Positions 34,450 to 46,906 of a stretch of 64,000 nucleotides of DNA are shown piece after piece. Numbering within the stretch: the first letter of the stretch is position 1; each line of letters starts with the position of its first letter. Origin of the DNA: Paraphysomonas bandaiensis (Eukaryota; Chrysophyceae); NCBI GenBank assembly GCA_965644295.1, contig CBFFRP010000041.1:248001-312000 (forward strand), read 5' to 3'. The translations under genes and the position numbers were made by a program. Under the pieces are notes generated by a model. That model ran no database searches. It saw nothing but the letters and a program-made list of their open reading frames with translations, and was not told where the DNA came from.

Positions 34450-37400
34450 CTACGACACTACTTCCATTTCACTGCTCCCATTATTATCTACATTCTGAGA
34501 AGTAGCAGTGCCATTTAGAATGACGTTGCGTAGACGTTTCCGACCAACCACCTGGAAAGGTAAAATTCATTTTCTGTGTATTCCACACGATTTCTATAAA
34601 TTCTTACCTGTTCTTCGCTCATTAAAATGGTATGTAGAGAACTGCGGTCTATTGGCTGCCCCATCTGCTTAAGAAAGTCCTTCATCTATCCATATATAGT
34701 ATATCATATTCAGGAGATATTCCTTCTGATATACTTACCAATTCCACAGCCACATCCGTCGATAAATTCAGACACGAATCTTCTCGTAAGAATTGGTTGA
34801 TCCATAAAGGAAACTTTGATCGCTTGTCGTATCGATTATATCTATATTCTTATCAGTAAAAAAATCATGTAACGGATCTACAAGTACCTCGAGTCTGCCA
34901 GCACGACAAGTCCATAGTCAGTTTTACTTCGTATCACTCGTCCGACACATTGTGCCGCTTGCCTCAAAGCATCAAATGTTAGGAAATCATTGTCCTTTAT
35001 CCCATACTTAGACCACATGTAATCTAGGCGAGATCGCAGAACATGCGACAGTGTATACTGATAAGGGATACCAAACACAATGACGCATCTGCCATAGTGC
35101 CTATCGAAATCTATTCCTTCGGCCACTTTACCCCTTGCCACTGACAGGAACACCGCTCCCCTGTAACATGAGTTATCAAAAGTGTTTTACAACTAGAATA
35201 CTCCTACCGGCCGCAGTCACAGGCACGTTTGTAGTTGTCCAGTGCAAGCGTTGTTTCAACGACATCTTTGGTTTCAAGAAATATCAATTTATGATCCATG
35301 ATCTATATAATTCCATGAATAAGTTGCAACAAACTCATATATTAAACTAGACCTTCTGAAGTATTCGCATTTCATCCCACTTAGTAACAATCTCTTCCAT
35401 GTAAGAGTAACTTGTGAAGAAACAACACACACCATCTGGAACGGTGGCAGCAACTTCCAGAAGTAAAAGTCCATAGTTCCGGATAATAGACATATCTTTC
35501 CTTTGATCGAACTTGGTAGAGAGTGGCACTTGATCGCTACCCCTGGTCACAACAAGTGGAAGTAGACAAGGGCGGAAGGTGGACATTGGGAGAGAAGCTC
35601 GCACAGCCGGGTGAAAATCGAGAAGCTTAGGGTACAAGTCGATTGGAGACAGAGTCCCTGTGCGAATTCACTAATAATACAATGTGGACCTTCGAATTAC
35701 CATACCTGATGTGATAACGACGGACTGAAACCGTTTGAAAACTGGTTTGATTGCAAGCGAGGCATCCAGGCAGCAGAGTTGTAAAAGCGGCTCCTGTACA
35801 CCCGCCAATGCTGTACCCTACATAAAACCATTTCACTTCATATGTTCCTGTATTCAAATGCATGGTACTTGTCATCGTATGCATCGCGCAAGTAAAACTC
35901 GGAGATACAACAATAAGTATATTAACGGAAATATTCTGACCTTAGGCTCCATTATTATTGAGAAACCGTCAATGTACGTAGACACAAGGGTTGCGAAGTT
36001 AGCCACATCTTGTAGTGGATTGAACTCCTCCAGCGATGTAATTTCCAATGTGCGCAAGAGAGAATTAAGTCGTGAGTAGGTAAATTTCAAAACTTTCTTC
36101 TCGAGAGCTGTCTTGGTATGAAGATCATGCATAAAAGCTACGGGAGACTCCTATAATATACGCACAAGTTATATTGAGTCGATGAAGACTTTATACCGCC
36201 ACCTTCTCAACATTGCTTCCACGCAGCCGTTTCTTAAAGTACTCAACTATTTTTTTCAGGAAGGCCACGAAGTGCTCAGCCTTACGTATGTTTCCTGGAA
36301 CGGCCTCCTGATAGGCATACAAATAAGTAGGAACAGACAGAATGTGTACTGACTCTACTTTAGAGATGGGAGCGGTCAATATATATACTACATCATTTAT
36401 AGTTGCCAGTTCTTTCTAAGTCACCTGTAATATATCATCCGGGAGGACAGGGTTGCCTAACACAACATCAGCTCCCGATCCAGCAATAACTCCTTGCTCT
36501 GCAAGACCGCTGACAAGTGCTTGGTACTCTCTCGCCAACCTCTCGGAGTCCGAGGCTTTCATGTCCGCCACCTTCGCCTGCAGTCGACCGATAGAACTAT
36601 ACAAACGATGAATACGTTAATTGCAATCATTGCATAGCGCGAAGTATGACGATGTCAACGAAGTAAAAAATTCTTCATAAGCACAAACAATGGCTTACCG
36701 AGAGGACGCGTCGAGGGCAGTTTTATCTATCGTCACCGAAAGGGCTTCAATACATACATTGTCTATATTATGGGCCTATACATTTCATTACATATACAGT
36801 GCATTATATTTACTAGCCCAACCTCATCGAATACGACTATGCTATTCTGCTCGAGTTCTCTGGAGACCAGATTGCTAACTTTAGGGTCCAGCATATACTG
36901 GTAATTGTACACAACTATATTCGCTCGGTTGAGCACCTGAAGAACATTGAGAAGGAGAATATTTTATACAAATTAATACAATAATACCCGTCTAGCCAGA
37001 AAGTAGGGACACCAGCCCCTTTGCTGACCCAGTTCTTTAAGTTGATCAAGGTCATATACTCCAAGGGGTATGTCTGCGTCATTACCCTCGCGCTCAAAGG
37101 ATTCGTAAAAACTACACAATTCCACCCCTGCGTGCTTTGTCGCCCGTTGGCGCACCCACGAGGCAGTCATATTTCTTTGTACATGATTAGTTCTCAGTGC
37201 CAGGGCGTGGAATTCTCCTACCTGCAGAGCGAATCCACCGTGTCGCGGTCGCTCTCGTCCATTACTCTCGGGTGAATACACAAATTACGCCTACATTACA
37301 AAATAAATATATAGCACTAAGCACCATGCTAATAAAAACCTGGAACTGAGACATAATGCCAGAATATGTCCACTTTCTGGCCCGGCACACTTTGCGCGAT

Positions 37401-37931
37401 AGTCGATTACATTCCTGATTTCTTCCATACACTACAGAAATAAATCGCTGAGAGAAAACACGTATAGAGCAATAGTACTACTTTGACCATCTCAGGGACA
37501 GTTCTCGTGCAGTAGACGAGCTTGCCTGTCCCTGGATTAGCATACTGATAAGATGATATGAGAGATATCAGACAGACAGTCTTCCCGGTGCCTGAATATA
37601 ACATCAGAGAGCACGCACACGTCTATTGACAGGTGAACCTGTGGGCATCTCCAGCAGTGCACTCCCATTTGCATCAAGAGCTCGTTTGAGTTCGAGCATA
37701 TACTCATACTGCTCTTTGTACATATAGTCATACGGGAAGAACACCTCCAGACCTGCGCCATGTTACCAGACAACACGCACACACGCACACGCACACGCAC
37801 CGTCTATATAACAACGCATTGCTCCGGGGGTATATGTGATGTAAAGGGTACGTGCAATGGGGAACTATGCGCTCTTACTCTGCACACTATGTACAGGCCT
37901 GCATCTTACCGACACTACCAGGCAGATACAT
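34450..37931 (-). CDS. ERCC2: TFIIH DNA helicase XPD/Rad3
   Basis: Eighteen exons join without a frame break into 781 residues (human XPD 760). Exons: 37931-37910, 37752-37639, 37591-37482, 37431-37340, 37290-37222, 37174-36988, 36936-36823, 36775-36699, 36596-36425, 36307-36197, 36150-35941, 35817-35706, 35657-35353, 35302-35208, 35160-34888, 34841-34739, 34685-34608, 34551-34450. XPD is the 5'-3' iron-sulfur helicase of TFIIH, used in nucleotide excision repair and transcription initiation. Visible motifs: Walker [54 protein letters not shown] and [10 protein letters not shown] (the four Fe-S cysteines), [30 protein letters not shown] and [14 protein letters not shown]. Introns are mostly 46-70 nt; intron 1 is about 157 nt. 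The start (MYLPGSVG before LEVFFPYDY) is inferred from splice phase and the short N terminus of the family. It is divergent from the FKBP gene across 257 bp. Confidence 0.96.
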
Positions 37932-38188
37932 GCATGACCATGACCAGGAACACCCACTGCACTGTACGTACGTATGTACAGTATATCGTCCTCCTTTGTA
38001 TATTTTTGTTGAAAGATGCCTCTAATATTGAGACAATAATTATCTGTATTCCAGCCGTAGTCGTATTGCAGTAATATAAAGTATATTTGCTTCAATTTAT
38101 TTCCGAAAACTAAGATGCTGACTGCCGATATCAGCATGATCTCAGTCTGGTGGTATTATTATCGTGACCGTCATATAATTTGGAATCT

Positions 38189-38768
38189 ATGCAAGTCGTT
38201 GGTATTCTAAGTGTTTTGTCATGTTTGCTTCTGGTGAACGCAGACATGACTGCGTACTATAAACGGACCGCAAAGAAGTTTATGTCTGAGAAGGCGTCTG
38301 ACCCGAACGTCATAGCATTACAGTCAGGAGTTTTAGTAGAAATTATAAAGAGTGGTAAAAGTGCGTTTGCTAAGAGCCCCCGAGAGAATGACCGCTGTAA
38401 AGTGTCGTACACGGGGTCTCTTAGAGATGGGACAGTATACGAAACAGACACGTTGATATTTGCACCCACTGAGCTCCCATTGAAGGTGAGAGGGAATGAG
38501 TGCACACTGCTCCATAGTTGACGTCGTATATTTGAAGGCTTGGAGGGAAACTCTGCAAATGATGAGTGAAGGTGACAAGTGGAGAATATATTTACCGCCT
38601 AGTCTTGGATATGGTGAGGAGGGTCGCAAATTTGCAGAAGTGACTGTGCCACCGTATGCCCCTCTGGTCATTGATTGCGAACTCAAATTGGTTATGGGTC
38701 CAGGGAAGTCGGCAGCTGAAGCCAGAGCGGCCTTCACATCTGCGCAATCGCAAGATGATATGCTGTGA
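38189..38768 (+). CDS. Secretory FKBP-type peptidyl-prolyl isomerase
   Basis: Two exons (38189-38485 and 38538-38768, 52-nt intron) give 175 residues. Residues 1-18 (MQVVGILSVLSCLLLVNA) form a signal peptide. A helical segment (KKFMSEKA) and then the FKBP fold follow: VLVEIIKSGKSAF, CKVSYTGSLRDGTVYE, FAPTELPLKAWRETLQMMSEGDKWRIYLPP, LGYGEEG, and PLVIDCELKLV. The VIxGW element is LPLKAW. These enzymes speed proline isomerisation in proteins folding in the secretory pathway. The C terminus QSQDDML is not a canonical ER-retrieval signal. The acceptor was chosen at 38537 because an upstream one (38517) would leave a 32-nt intron and shift the frame. Confidence 0.9.
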
Positions 38769-39582
38769 TTGGGTGTGTGTTTAAATGGTTGAATGTAGTG
38801 ACTATTTCTTTTAGGTAACTTAAATATACTTATAATACACTTTCATTTTATCAGTTATTTAGATTAGGATGTGATGAGGGGACAATGATGTACCTCCATA
38901 ATATCGTTTCCTGATCCGGTTTAATAGAGGCAGAGGGTTGACACAACAATCACATAGCTATTATCATGGGCAATGGCGATTAATCAATACTCAACTTAAC
39001 TAATATTCTCTGTGATATTCTAAGAATAAGCTATACTTGGAATTCTCTGTCTTTTGTATTGCTAGAGATAGAACTACAGTTTTGCTAACCAGCCTCAAGT
39101 TTCCAAGCCAACCAAAATGCATGCTATTTAGTATTTAGCGCTGTATATATAAGTATTTATATCATACAGTGTAATTCGACAGCATCAGACATGAATATAC
39201 GAGGATAGATTAGATAAACTGTTGTGAACATTACAGATGAAATACTAAAATCAATATCTCACTTGGTATTCTAACTAAACCAGTTAAATTTATATTTATT
39301 GCTATCTGCTAGCTATGATATTATGATATTCAAGTAATGGAAAATTTAGTAGGTTTAAAATGACATCGAATTATAAAAGACTTCATATAAAGAGTAAAGC
39401 CTAATATACTAGGATTTGACACAAGAGGATGCTAGGATGGTAAAGGCTTAAATAACTTAACGTAATACACACTCAATGATTTTATTATTAATTATGATCA
39501 GTCTCACTTATCATTCATTGTCATTCCTCAAATTTATGTCATTTCAATTTTATTTAATCATTTTTATACGATCTTATATCAA

Positions 39583-40200
39583 CTAAGTTGCTTCGGTTTT
39601 GGAGGGCCGTATAAGGACAGCTATTCCATCCCAGCGCTGCATATTTTTTGCCCTGCATGGAACCTTTCCAAGGTTTCTTGTCATGGTTATCCTATGAGCA
39701 AGCTTAGCAGGTGAAGTCACCCTTGTGAGAGTTTTTACATATCCAACAAGCTTCTTTGGAGCCCGGTAAAATTCTCGTTAGCGCTGACGAGGGAGAGGAT
39801 GTTTTGAGAATTGTCTTATAGCCTTTTGAGACTTTGTAGACTCTCCTGTACAGTTTAACCAAGAGTCTTTCACATACACTCCGAAGTCATAAGTGTCCAA
39901 GGAATTTAGTGAAACTTGGTTCTCGTCTGCAATGAATTTCTCCTTTGCATATTTCAACCCGCTGTCTACAAGTTTTAATTTTATTTCGATGTTGAATATA
40001 GTATTCTAGTTAGCCTCTTCAGTGGGTAAAACTTCTGAAATCAGTTTATATAACTGGTCCAGTCAGGCAGATTCTTTCAAGAAGGCTTTAGGAGCACCTA
40101 ATTCCATCTTAAAGCAAATACAAAGCCCGTTTAAGTAGACCGGTAGAGGTTCGGAGATCTGGTTCCTTCACTGCTCTTTCTGCATTTTCCAGTATAACGC
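39583..40200 (-). pseudogene. Decayed ORF with in-frame stops, family not recognised
   Basis: The minus strand holds one continuous protein-like frame of about 200 codons interrupted only by stops: TGA near 40168, TGA near 40063, TAG near 40006 and TAA near 39778, before its end at 39583. Coherent stretches include NTIFNIEIKLKLVDSGLKYA, EKFIADENQ, DTYDFGVYVKDSWLN, LVGYVKTLTRVTSPAKLAH and MQRWDGIAVLIRPSKTEAT. There are no frameshifts between them. I do not recognise the family. It could be a dead host gene or part of a virus-like or mobile element. No splice pattern removes all the stops. Confidence 0.6.
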
Positions 40201-40823
40201 TTGCTCAGTGCCGGTCCCACACAAATGACTACATTAAAGCAACATGTACAGCAGCAGTGTCTATCTATGTCTATCCATTGCTTGAACAAGTAGTACGATA
40301 GTAGCTAGCGATATTCTCTCTTTTTACAGAAAATTGTTGTGTACAAATCTGTACATTTCGTGGGTTGAAAACATATGGTTTTTAGCTTTCCCATCATATC
40401 TTGATGTCTCTTACCGTCTGTACATATGAAAATATAGGTATATTCTTTACAGTTTTTCAGGTCTGTACTACTCCTGACTTTCTCTCTGCAGCTCTCTCCA
40501 TAAGTAAAATGTATATCTGCTCCGGCACAGCCATTACGAGGGAGGGAACAGACACACGAATATACATTATAGACATCACTCCGTTCGTATTCTGATATGT
40601 GTACTTGCAAGTTGGTTCATAGCAGCATTCAGTCATTTTGGGGGCCCAAACAACAATCCCTCTCCGACATCTTGATGCGGATTAATTATAAAAGAAATGA
40701 AGTCGTTCGATTCTGCATGTCAGAAGCAACACGAGAGCAATGCATTAAATCCTTCCAGCAGGTAGACGAATGGATATCGAATGGATGTGATATCATGGTA
40801 CCTGTAGAGCCCTGTCGCGCCCA
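40201..40823. other. Region upstream of bHLH-PAS gene, possible 5' exon
   Basis: The frame opening at ATG 40597 encodes protein-like sequence (SLSDILMRINYKRNEVVRF, SEATREQCIKSFQQ) until about 40762. It probably belongs to the bHLH-PAS gene, but I could not find a donor and acceptor pair that keeps frame into the basic region. Confidence 0.35.
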
Positions 40824-42078
40824 ATGAGAGAGGAATTAAATGAATTGGAGCGCCAGAGGTGTGCAGCTGTTTTGTTTGGAATGTTTTGTTTGACTCTCCA
40901 CTTTCAGAACTCGCAGAACTAATGATTATCTATCGTCTATACGAAATATATTACAGGTTGTTGTTTTAGTGTAATTGTTGTTGATATTGTTGATTGCAGT
41001 ATTGTGTAGGTGGCCAATATACCTACGAAGAAAGACAAGTTTTCTGTTATAAAAAAGTGAGAGGTACTATATATATAATATATATTGTTGTAATATTAGG
41101 CATGTGTACAACAGCGCCCATGATTACGTTCTCTATCTGAAAAGCCACCTGCAGATGGCTGAGTCTAGGATTGATCGAGCTCAGATATCATCTGCGAACG
41201 AGTCAGTGATAGACAGGTAGTGTGTTTTCATGAGTATGATTACTTGCGTGGCATGAATATTCCGTACAGACTAGGCGAGGGGCAAGCCATGGAATCGCAG
41301 GTAAGATTAGGCTAGTTAAATTCTGTTACGATTCAATTGTCTGTACAGGGATATGTTCGTATTGGGACGTTGGAAGATGGACCTCCGCTGTCAATATCGC
41401 AACTGTTCAGAAATGCAGGAGTAGCAATGGCTTTGGTGAACGTTGAAGGTTGCTTAGTAGCATGCAACAAAGCTTTTGTTCAACTCACTAAGTTTACGAG
41501 GTACATATTTTATGTAGTATTTAGAGCACTAGCACGTACTCTTGGATGTCATTTTGTTCTGTAGTATCGTATTGTTAGCTGAATTCTGAATATGTGGCAC
41601 CACTGTGATATATATGTTGCAGTGTTTGCATGTGTTGTACCGGTAGTACAGCTGCTGTTAGTCTTGTCTCTTGTATTCAGCTCATGGACTCATGGACTCT
41701 CCCTTTTTCCACAGAGAAGATGTGGAATCCAAACGTATTTCGGTGTTGAACTTTGTTTCTGTTCGTGCGTGGAGTGAAATGTCTCATATGAATCAGGCGG
41801 TGAGGTTATTGTGGAGCCCATGTATATTTAGAGATCGTGAAGAGCTCTGCGTGGTGTCTATATGGCTTGTACTTGGTGACAACCCCGACCAGGTTGGGTG
41901 CTTTCATATGTCAATAAGTCCTGCTAGTGAATGCACAGGTAGTCAGATAACTACAGTACCTTCGTTTCTGTCTAACAAGGTGGAATGTATTGTAGATTCC
42001 ACTGAATCTAGCACTTGTCTCAAGCCCTCGTCAATTGCTGATTTCGTTCAGAGTTTTGAATCAATTGAGCAAATCTAG
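40824..42078 (+). CDS. bHLH-PAS transcription factor, single PAS domain
   Basis: Seven exons (40824-40858, 40908-40956, 41010-41056, 41115-41216, 41270-41300, 41349-41500, 41715-42078) join in frame to 259 residues. They begin with a basic region REELNELERQRT, helix 1 RTNDYLSSIRNIL, the loop ANIPT, and helix 2 KKDKFSVIKNAHDYVLYL, which flows into a short zipper-like LKSHLQMAESR. After a linker comes one PAS domain: SISQLFRNAGVAMALVNVEG, CNKAFVQLTKF and the REDV start of the following helix. The ATG used is only the first in the frame. The protein probably starts upstream (see 40201-40823). It should dimerise and bind E-box-like DNA. A single PAS in a bHLH protein is the layout described in diatoms and other stramenopiles. 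Introns are 48-58 nt except the last, 214 nt. Confidence 0.8.
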
Positions 42079-43462
42079 TGTTTAGCACTTATTTACAGAC
42101 CCCAAAGTTACATCTTTGGTATCAATATGTTTTGTTGTTGTTTTCAAAATACTTTTTTAACTCATATGCAGTATGCAGTATAAATAGCGTTTTAGTTTGT
42201 AGAGTGTTTTATTACTCATTAGTCGTTGTGATAAAAGCTAGTTTATGCTTTATTATAAAAATATATTAAATTATCAACATATAGTGTTAATTACAAGACA
42301 ATTATTACAACACATGTGTTTCATAGTCATATTTAAGTTATGCTTAGTAAGAGTTGTCTACATCACAAGTGTAGTTTGTAGAGAAATGCTTTATATACTG
42401 GTAAATATTAAATACGGTTTACTAGTATTTACTATTGGTCATTTTAATCGTTGAGAAAAGTTTATAGTAATTACACTGGATAGACTCTTCATTATAATTG
42501 CATACACAATTGTGTGTGTAGTCATGTAAGACATATCAACCACTGCTCAACTTTCATATCTTGAATCGTCATGATACAATACTTCAGTTTCACAGTTATA
42601 GCTATATTAGTATCTTTGGCTACGTATTACTGTTTTTCACATTGTATTTAACGTATTCTACAGTATTATCTTAGAGAACCATACGTATTCCAACAACTAG
42701 ATCATATGAATCACAGTAAATAAATAATCCGTATACTTCGCATCTTAAACAATAGTTTTGAAAAGAGATTTGTACTCAACCAGAGCACTATTTTATTGTC
42801 GTGAGATGTACTGTACAATCTCTTATAATATTTTAGTGTATATATCATATATAGTATATATAATTTTAGTCTGTGCTGCAGGATTCATTCATTCATTCAT
42901 TCATTCATTTTATAAATATGTACGTGAGTACACAAAAAATGATTAACACAGAACACAGTTCAAAATAATATATACACATTTTTCTTCTGTATCTAGCAAT
43001 TCGTTACGACGGTGGAGACAGTTCGTTACAATGATTGCAACAGTTCGTCGTTCTGTAATAGTTTAGTGTCGTGATCACTGATTAATATAGTGAATTTTAA
43101 CGTGGTGAATAATACACACTAGCAATACACCAATCGGCTTCAATCTAACAACAGCATCACAGTGAAATTCCTTTATTCATAGTCAAAAGTATCTTTTAGT
43201 CATGAACTTCTAAACATAACATTTGTGAAGTTCAACGATAAAATGATTTTGAACATTATTCTACCTCTACCAAGAAACCTGTAGTTGAAAACCTACGTTA
43301 AACCTCACTATAATAACATTCGCCTTTTCACATTGAAATTTCAAACCGTACTATAGTCAAGACGAACCACACAGAAAGTAAATAAAAGTATATTAAAACA
43401 ATACGAAGACATTAAACATTACCGGAATACTCAGATATATAACAGTACTCTACAGGTACCTA
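42079..43462. other. Very AT-rich intergenic region between convergent genes
   Basis: Contains a (TTCA)n run around 42884-42908 and no coding signal. It lies between the bHLH-PAS stop and the POP5 stop. Confidence 0.4.
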
Positions 43463-44007
43463 CTATAAATCTATGTTATCAATTGTGGATTGTAAACGTG
43501 ACAGATGCTTTTCTTTTTCGTCAGAATTATACACTAAAGATGACGTAACTGCACTCTCACAGAGACTGCGTAAACTTTTGGTGCACGTTCGAGCACAGCT
43601 AGCAATCTTTAGTGTCCGTAACGACACCGGGATTTTCTTAAGTTCAGTGATGCAGAGTAGCGCAAAGCAGCATTCAGAGTAGTCAGACCTGGATAATAAA
43701 TGTTATAAACCAACCCGATACTGGCCTCTAATGTACCTCGGTGTACGAACAACATATATAAGACTGTTGTTGTCTAGGAATCTGACAAACGAATTCAAAC
43801 CAAATGCTCCGTATCCACAATCTCCAAATAATGTGAGTATTTTTTCCTGGTGGATAATTCAGTGCATGTATTTATAGTGTAAGTGTCATATACCCGCAGA
43901 GCACTTTGCACATCATTAGCAGAGATTATGTCTCCGACCTGCTCTCCATTCCACGATGGATCCACGAGAACTTGTCCCACAATGTATCGGAATTTTAATC
44001 TGACCAT
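43463..44007 (-). CDS. POP5: RNase P/MRP protein subunit POP5
   Basis: Three exons (44007-43894, 43846-43737, 43688-43463) give 149 residues. Signatures: N-terminal MVRLKFRYIVGQVL (MVRFKxRYLL in the family), then IISANDVQSALREKILTLFGDCGYGAFGLNSFVRFLD, YVVRTPRSDYSE, and the late helix SCARTCTKSLRSL. POP5 is the Rpp14-fold subunit shared by RNase P (tRNA 5' processing) and RNase MRP (rRNA processing). Length agrees with the human protein (163). The introns are 47 and 48 nt. The last 40 residues are a polar tail without a known function. Confidence 0.88.
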
Positions 44008-46906
44008 AGGTCCAGTTAGTTCCAGTGGAAGAGTGTTAGCTCCTGTTCACTTACATGCCCCATACACAACACACATACCATACATAGACACTTCGCTCAT
44101 TGGATGAGACGTATACTATATACTCATATATTATGGTATTCCCACAGCAATACACGTTTTTGTGACTCTACAATGTCTTGAAACCCGGGATTTTGGGTAA
44201 TCTAGAGTGAATACTCTGGATATATTTCATGACCAGCCTCGACTGCTGTACATGCATACACACAGCAGATGATACTCAACATATCAGTGTATCATTGATC
44301 TCAGCTCTTCCGTAAACGACGTGTGTGAGGTATAAGGAAGGCGAGTCGTTCCTCCCTATGAGTAACTACGAAGAGGGACGGTACATAACTACAGCACTAC
44401 AGATACCAGTGCGGCTATATATATATACATAGGCTAGGGCATATACACACTAGGGAATCTCTCGTAGGATTAACATCAGTCTGTATGTACGGGACAATGA
44501 ATACAACTGAGGTGTCATATTTACAGTATGTTACAGTATGATGTACTGTGGAGAGGAATTCATTCATCCCAGACGAAGTCATCCACAGAGCACATGCAGC
44601 GCAAGTATCAGTGAACATGTGTGAACAGTATCACTTACTTCATATTATATATACCGTCTTGTGTGTGATTATTCCTATCTTAAGCTTTATCGCTAATTAA
44701 ATACTTCGAATTCCTTTCAACTTGTTGAAGAAGTTATGTAGGATTATTCAGCTAGTCTACTGGACACACCATCGCTATTGCTAACTGAGCACACAAACCG
44801 GCTTATTAGCTAATTCTGGGTCTGTTCCGACACCTTTGTTATTGAATATTCTAGAGCAGCCTGTGAAAATTTCCACCCCATATGAAAGTGTTGAACAGGT
44901 TGCATTGATGCTGAAAGAGCTGAAGTAAAAATGCAAAAAGTTCTTTTAGTCAAAAGCCAAGTTTACTAGCCGTGGAACGTGACAAATGTGTAGAAGTATA
45001 AAAGTGGCACTGCCGCTGATGACACCTCAAGGGAAACAGGCTGAAGAAAGTCGAAAAAAAATGGTCGCTGGTATATAAGAGTTTACATATAATATTGACG
45101 ACTCTGATGAGGAATGGGGTACTGTAAGTATAAGTGTAGGCTAGTTCTGTAATCTACGGAAAATCAAGCCTTTGATTCGGCGATTTGTAAACCCCAAAGC
45201 ATTTCTTCTTCGACAACCCAAAGCAAACATCACTTTTCAATTAGCTATATTACGAGCTCTTTGGTCCTCCACAAATGTCATATATTTGTTTTGACCGTTG
45301 GTGGTAAACAATGTACACACACAAATAGGGGGAGGGGAGGAATGCCTAAGTGACGTGAGCTGGCTCCTTTCACTCCCCCTATTTGTGTGTTGGTGTTGAG
45401 TGCGAGGCTCTTGGCGTTTTGACTGTTCAGGAATGATGGTGTGGGTTTGAAAATAAAAAGTTCTCTCGCTTGAGTAATAGCCCTTGAAACCGTACTAATT
45501 TTTGCACTAAATAATACATGGTATTTATTTTGCATTGACTATAAGTGAATAATTTGGCCTGTAGTATCTACCAGCTCTAGCACCATGTATCCCTCTGTTG
45601 ACCACCTCAACCCAATAGCTGTCTCCATGAATACTGTATATGAAAATCAAGTGCCCTTGTGCGCTTTGCCCCTGACAACTTTTTTGTAGTAAGTGCATCA
45701 GTAATTTCCAGGTTACCGTTTACCATATTCGATGGTGTGATTTAACAATTTTCTCAAAAGCCATTTCAAATCATCTATAGATAGGTATCTCACGTGCTCT
45801 TATTATTAGCAATAGGCGCTTAAAACCTGCGCTCCATATCATTAGGCACGTCCAGATTCCAGATGAATTGCGGTATTAGATGTATCTACATGCTTGATGA
45901 CACCCATCTTCCTGAAATGTTCGCATATTCCTAAAAACCTGAGTATTATTTCCTTCATTGAACCGTCCTATACATACAAGTTGAGCTTGTTGGGTTTTCG
46001 CCATATTTACACTGCCTGCTACTATCACATACTTCTGTATTCGCACCTCCTTCTATTAGTCACATCATTCACCGAATCGTTTTCAGAATGATGATCAGTG
46101 AATTCAAATATACAGAAACTTTATTCAATTTTCTCCTCTTCCGCACTCATCCTCCGCAATATGAAGTAGTTGTTTACTGGGATTCGTATCAATCAGTTGT
46201 CAGTTAATTGACGCATGTTATAGGCAATTATGCTTGCAATTATTACTTTCTGTCCCAATTAATTGACAATTAAAATAGTATATACTATACAGTATATATA
46301 GCTTACTCAACGATTCATTCTAGTAGCAACGATTCATGTGTACCTCTAAATGACGAGGAGTCACTCTTGAGAAAATCAATAATAACAATCTAAGCTCTAT
46401 TGAACTTTCTACATTATTGTATGTGGCACACACTACACACGGACTATATAGTGTTGTATATTCAATAATATTATTATTGCTGAGGGGCTATCTATAGTAT
46501 TGCAATATATTGTTCCCTAGCCTTGGTATATATGTATATATTGTATTCCATAAAGTCAACCTTTGACTACAAGAACTGTTGGCGTCTGATGCGAGAATGA
46601 GAAGAGTAGTTTTGTTCACATGAATTGAGTGAAAGAGACTGCATGATTTGTACTCCTCTATTAAACTATATCAATCCTATATATCATATTGCGATATTTT
46701 TACATAATTTATAAAAATATAGCATTCTCTTCTTACTGCCTTCGTCAACTTAAAAATAATGCAGTTGTAGTTCACTTCACCAACTAAAAATTAACCGTCA
46801 AGTACAGTCAACACAGTATTTAGTAAATATTCAAATGTAATGTAATGGCACTTACTACGAGAAGAGAGCAAAAAGTATTATACTATTGTTTACATGTCGA
46901 ACGAAT
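44008..46906. other. Gene-poor 2.9 kb with repeats
   Basis: Contains an 18-bp perfect hairpin (listed separately) and a hAT-like end around 46499-46525 (minus strand AAGGCTAGGGAACAATATA). Open frames show no domains. The segment 45820-46090 looks vaguely like decayed coding sequence on the minus strand, but I could not assign it. Confidence 0.35.
45317..45390. repeat. 18-bp perfect inverted repeat
   Basis: ACACACAAATAGGGGGAG (45317-45334) and its exact reverse complement (45373-45390) flank a 38-nt loop. No target-site duplication or coding region is evident. Confidence 0.6.

Noticed and set aside
38486-38517. 32-nt intron in the FKBP gene ending at 38517
   Set aside because: It is too short and breaks the reading frame. 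The acceptor at 38537 gives a 52-nt intron and the correct AW-RETL joint.
45278-45535. Minus-strand frame over the 45.3-kb hairpin
   Set aside because: It overlaps the inverted repeat and has no features or splice partners.
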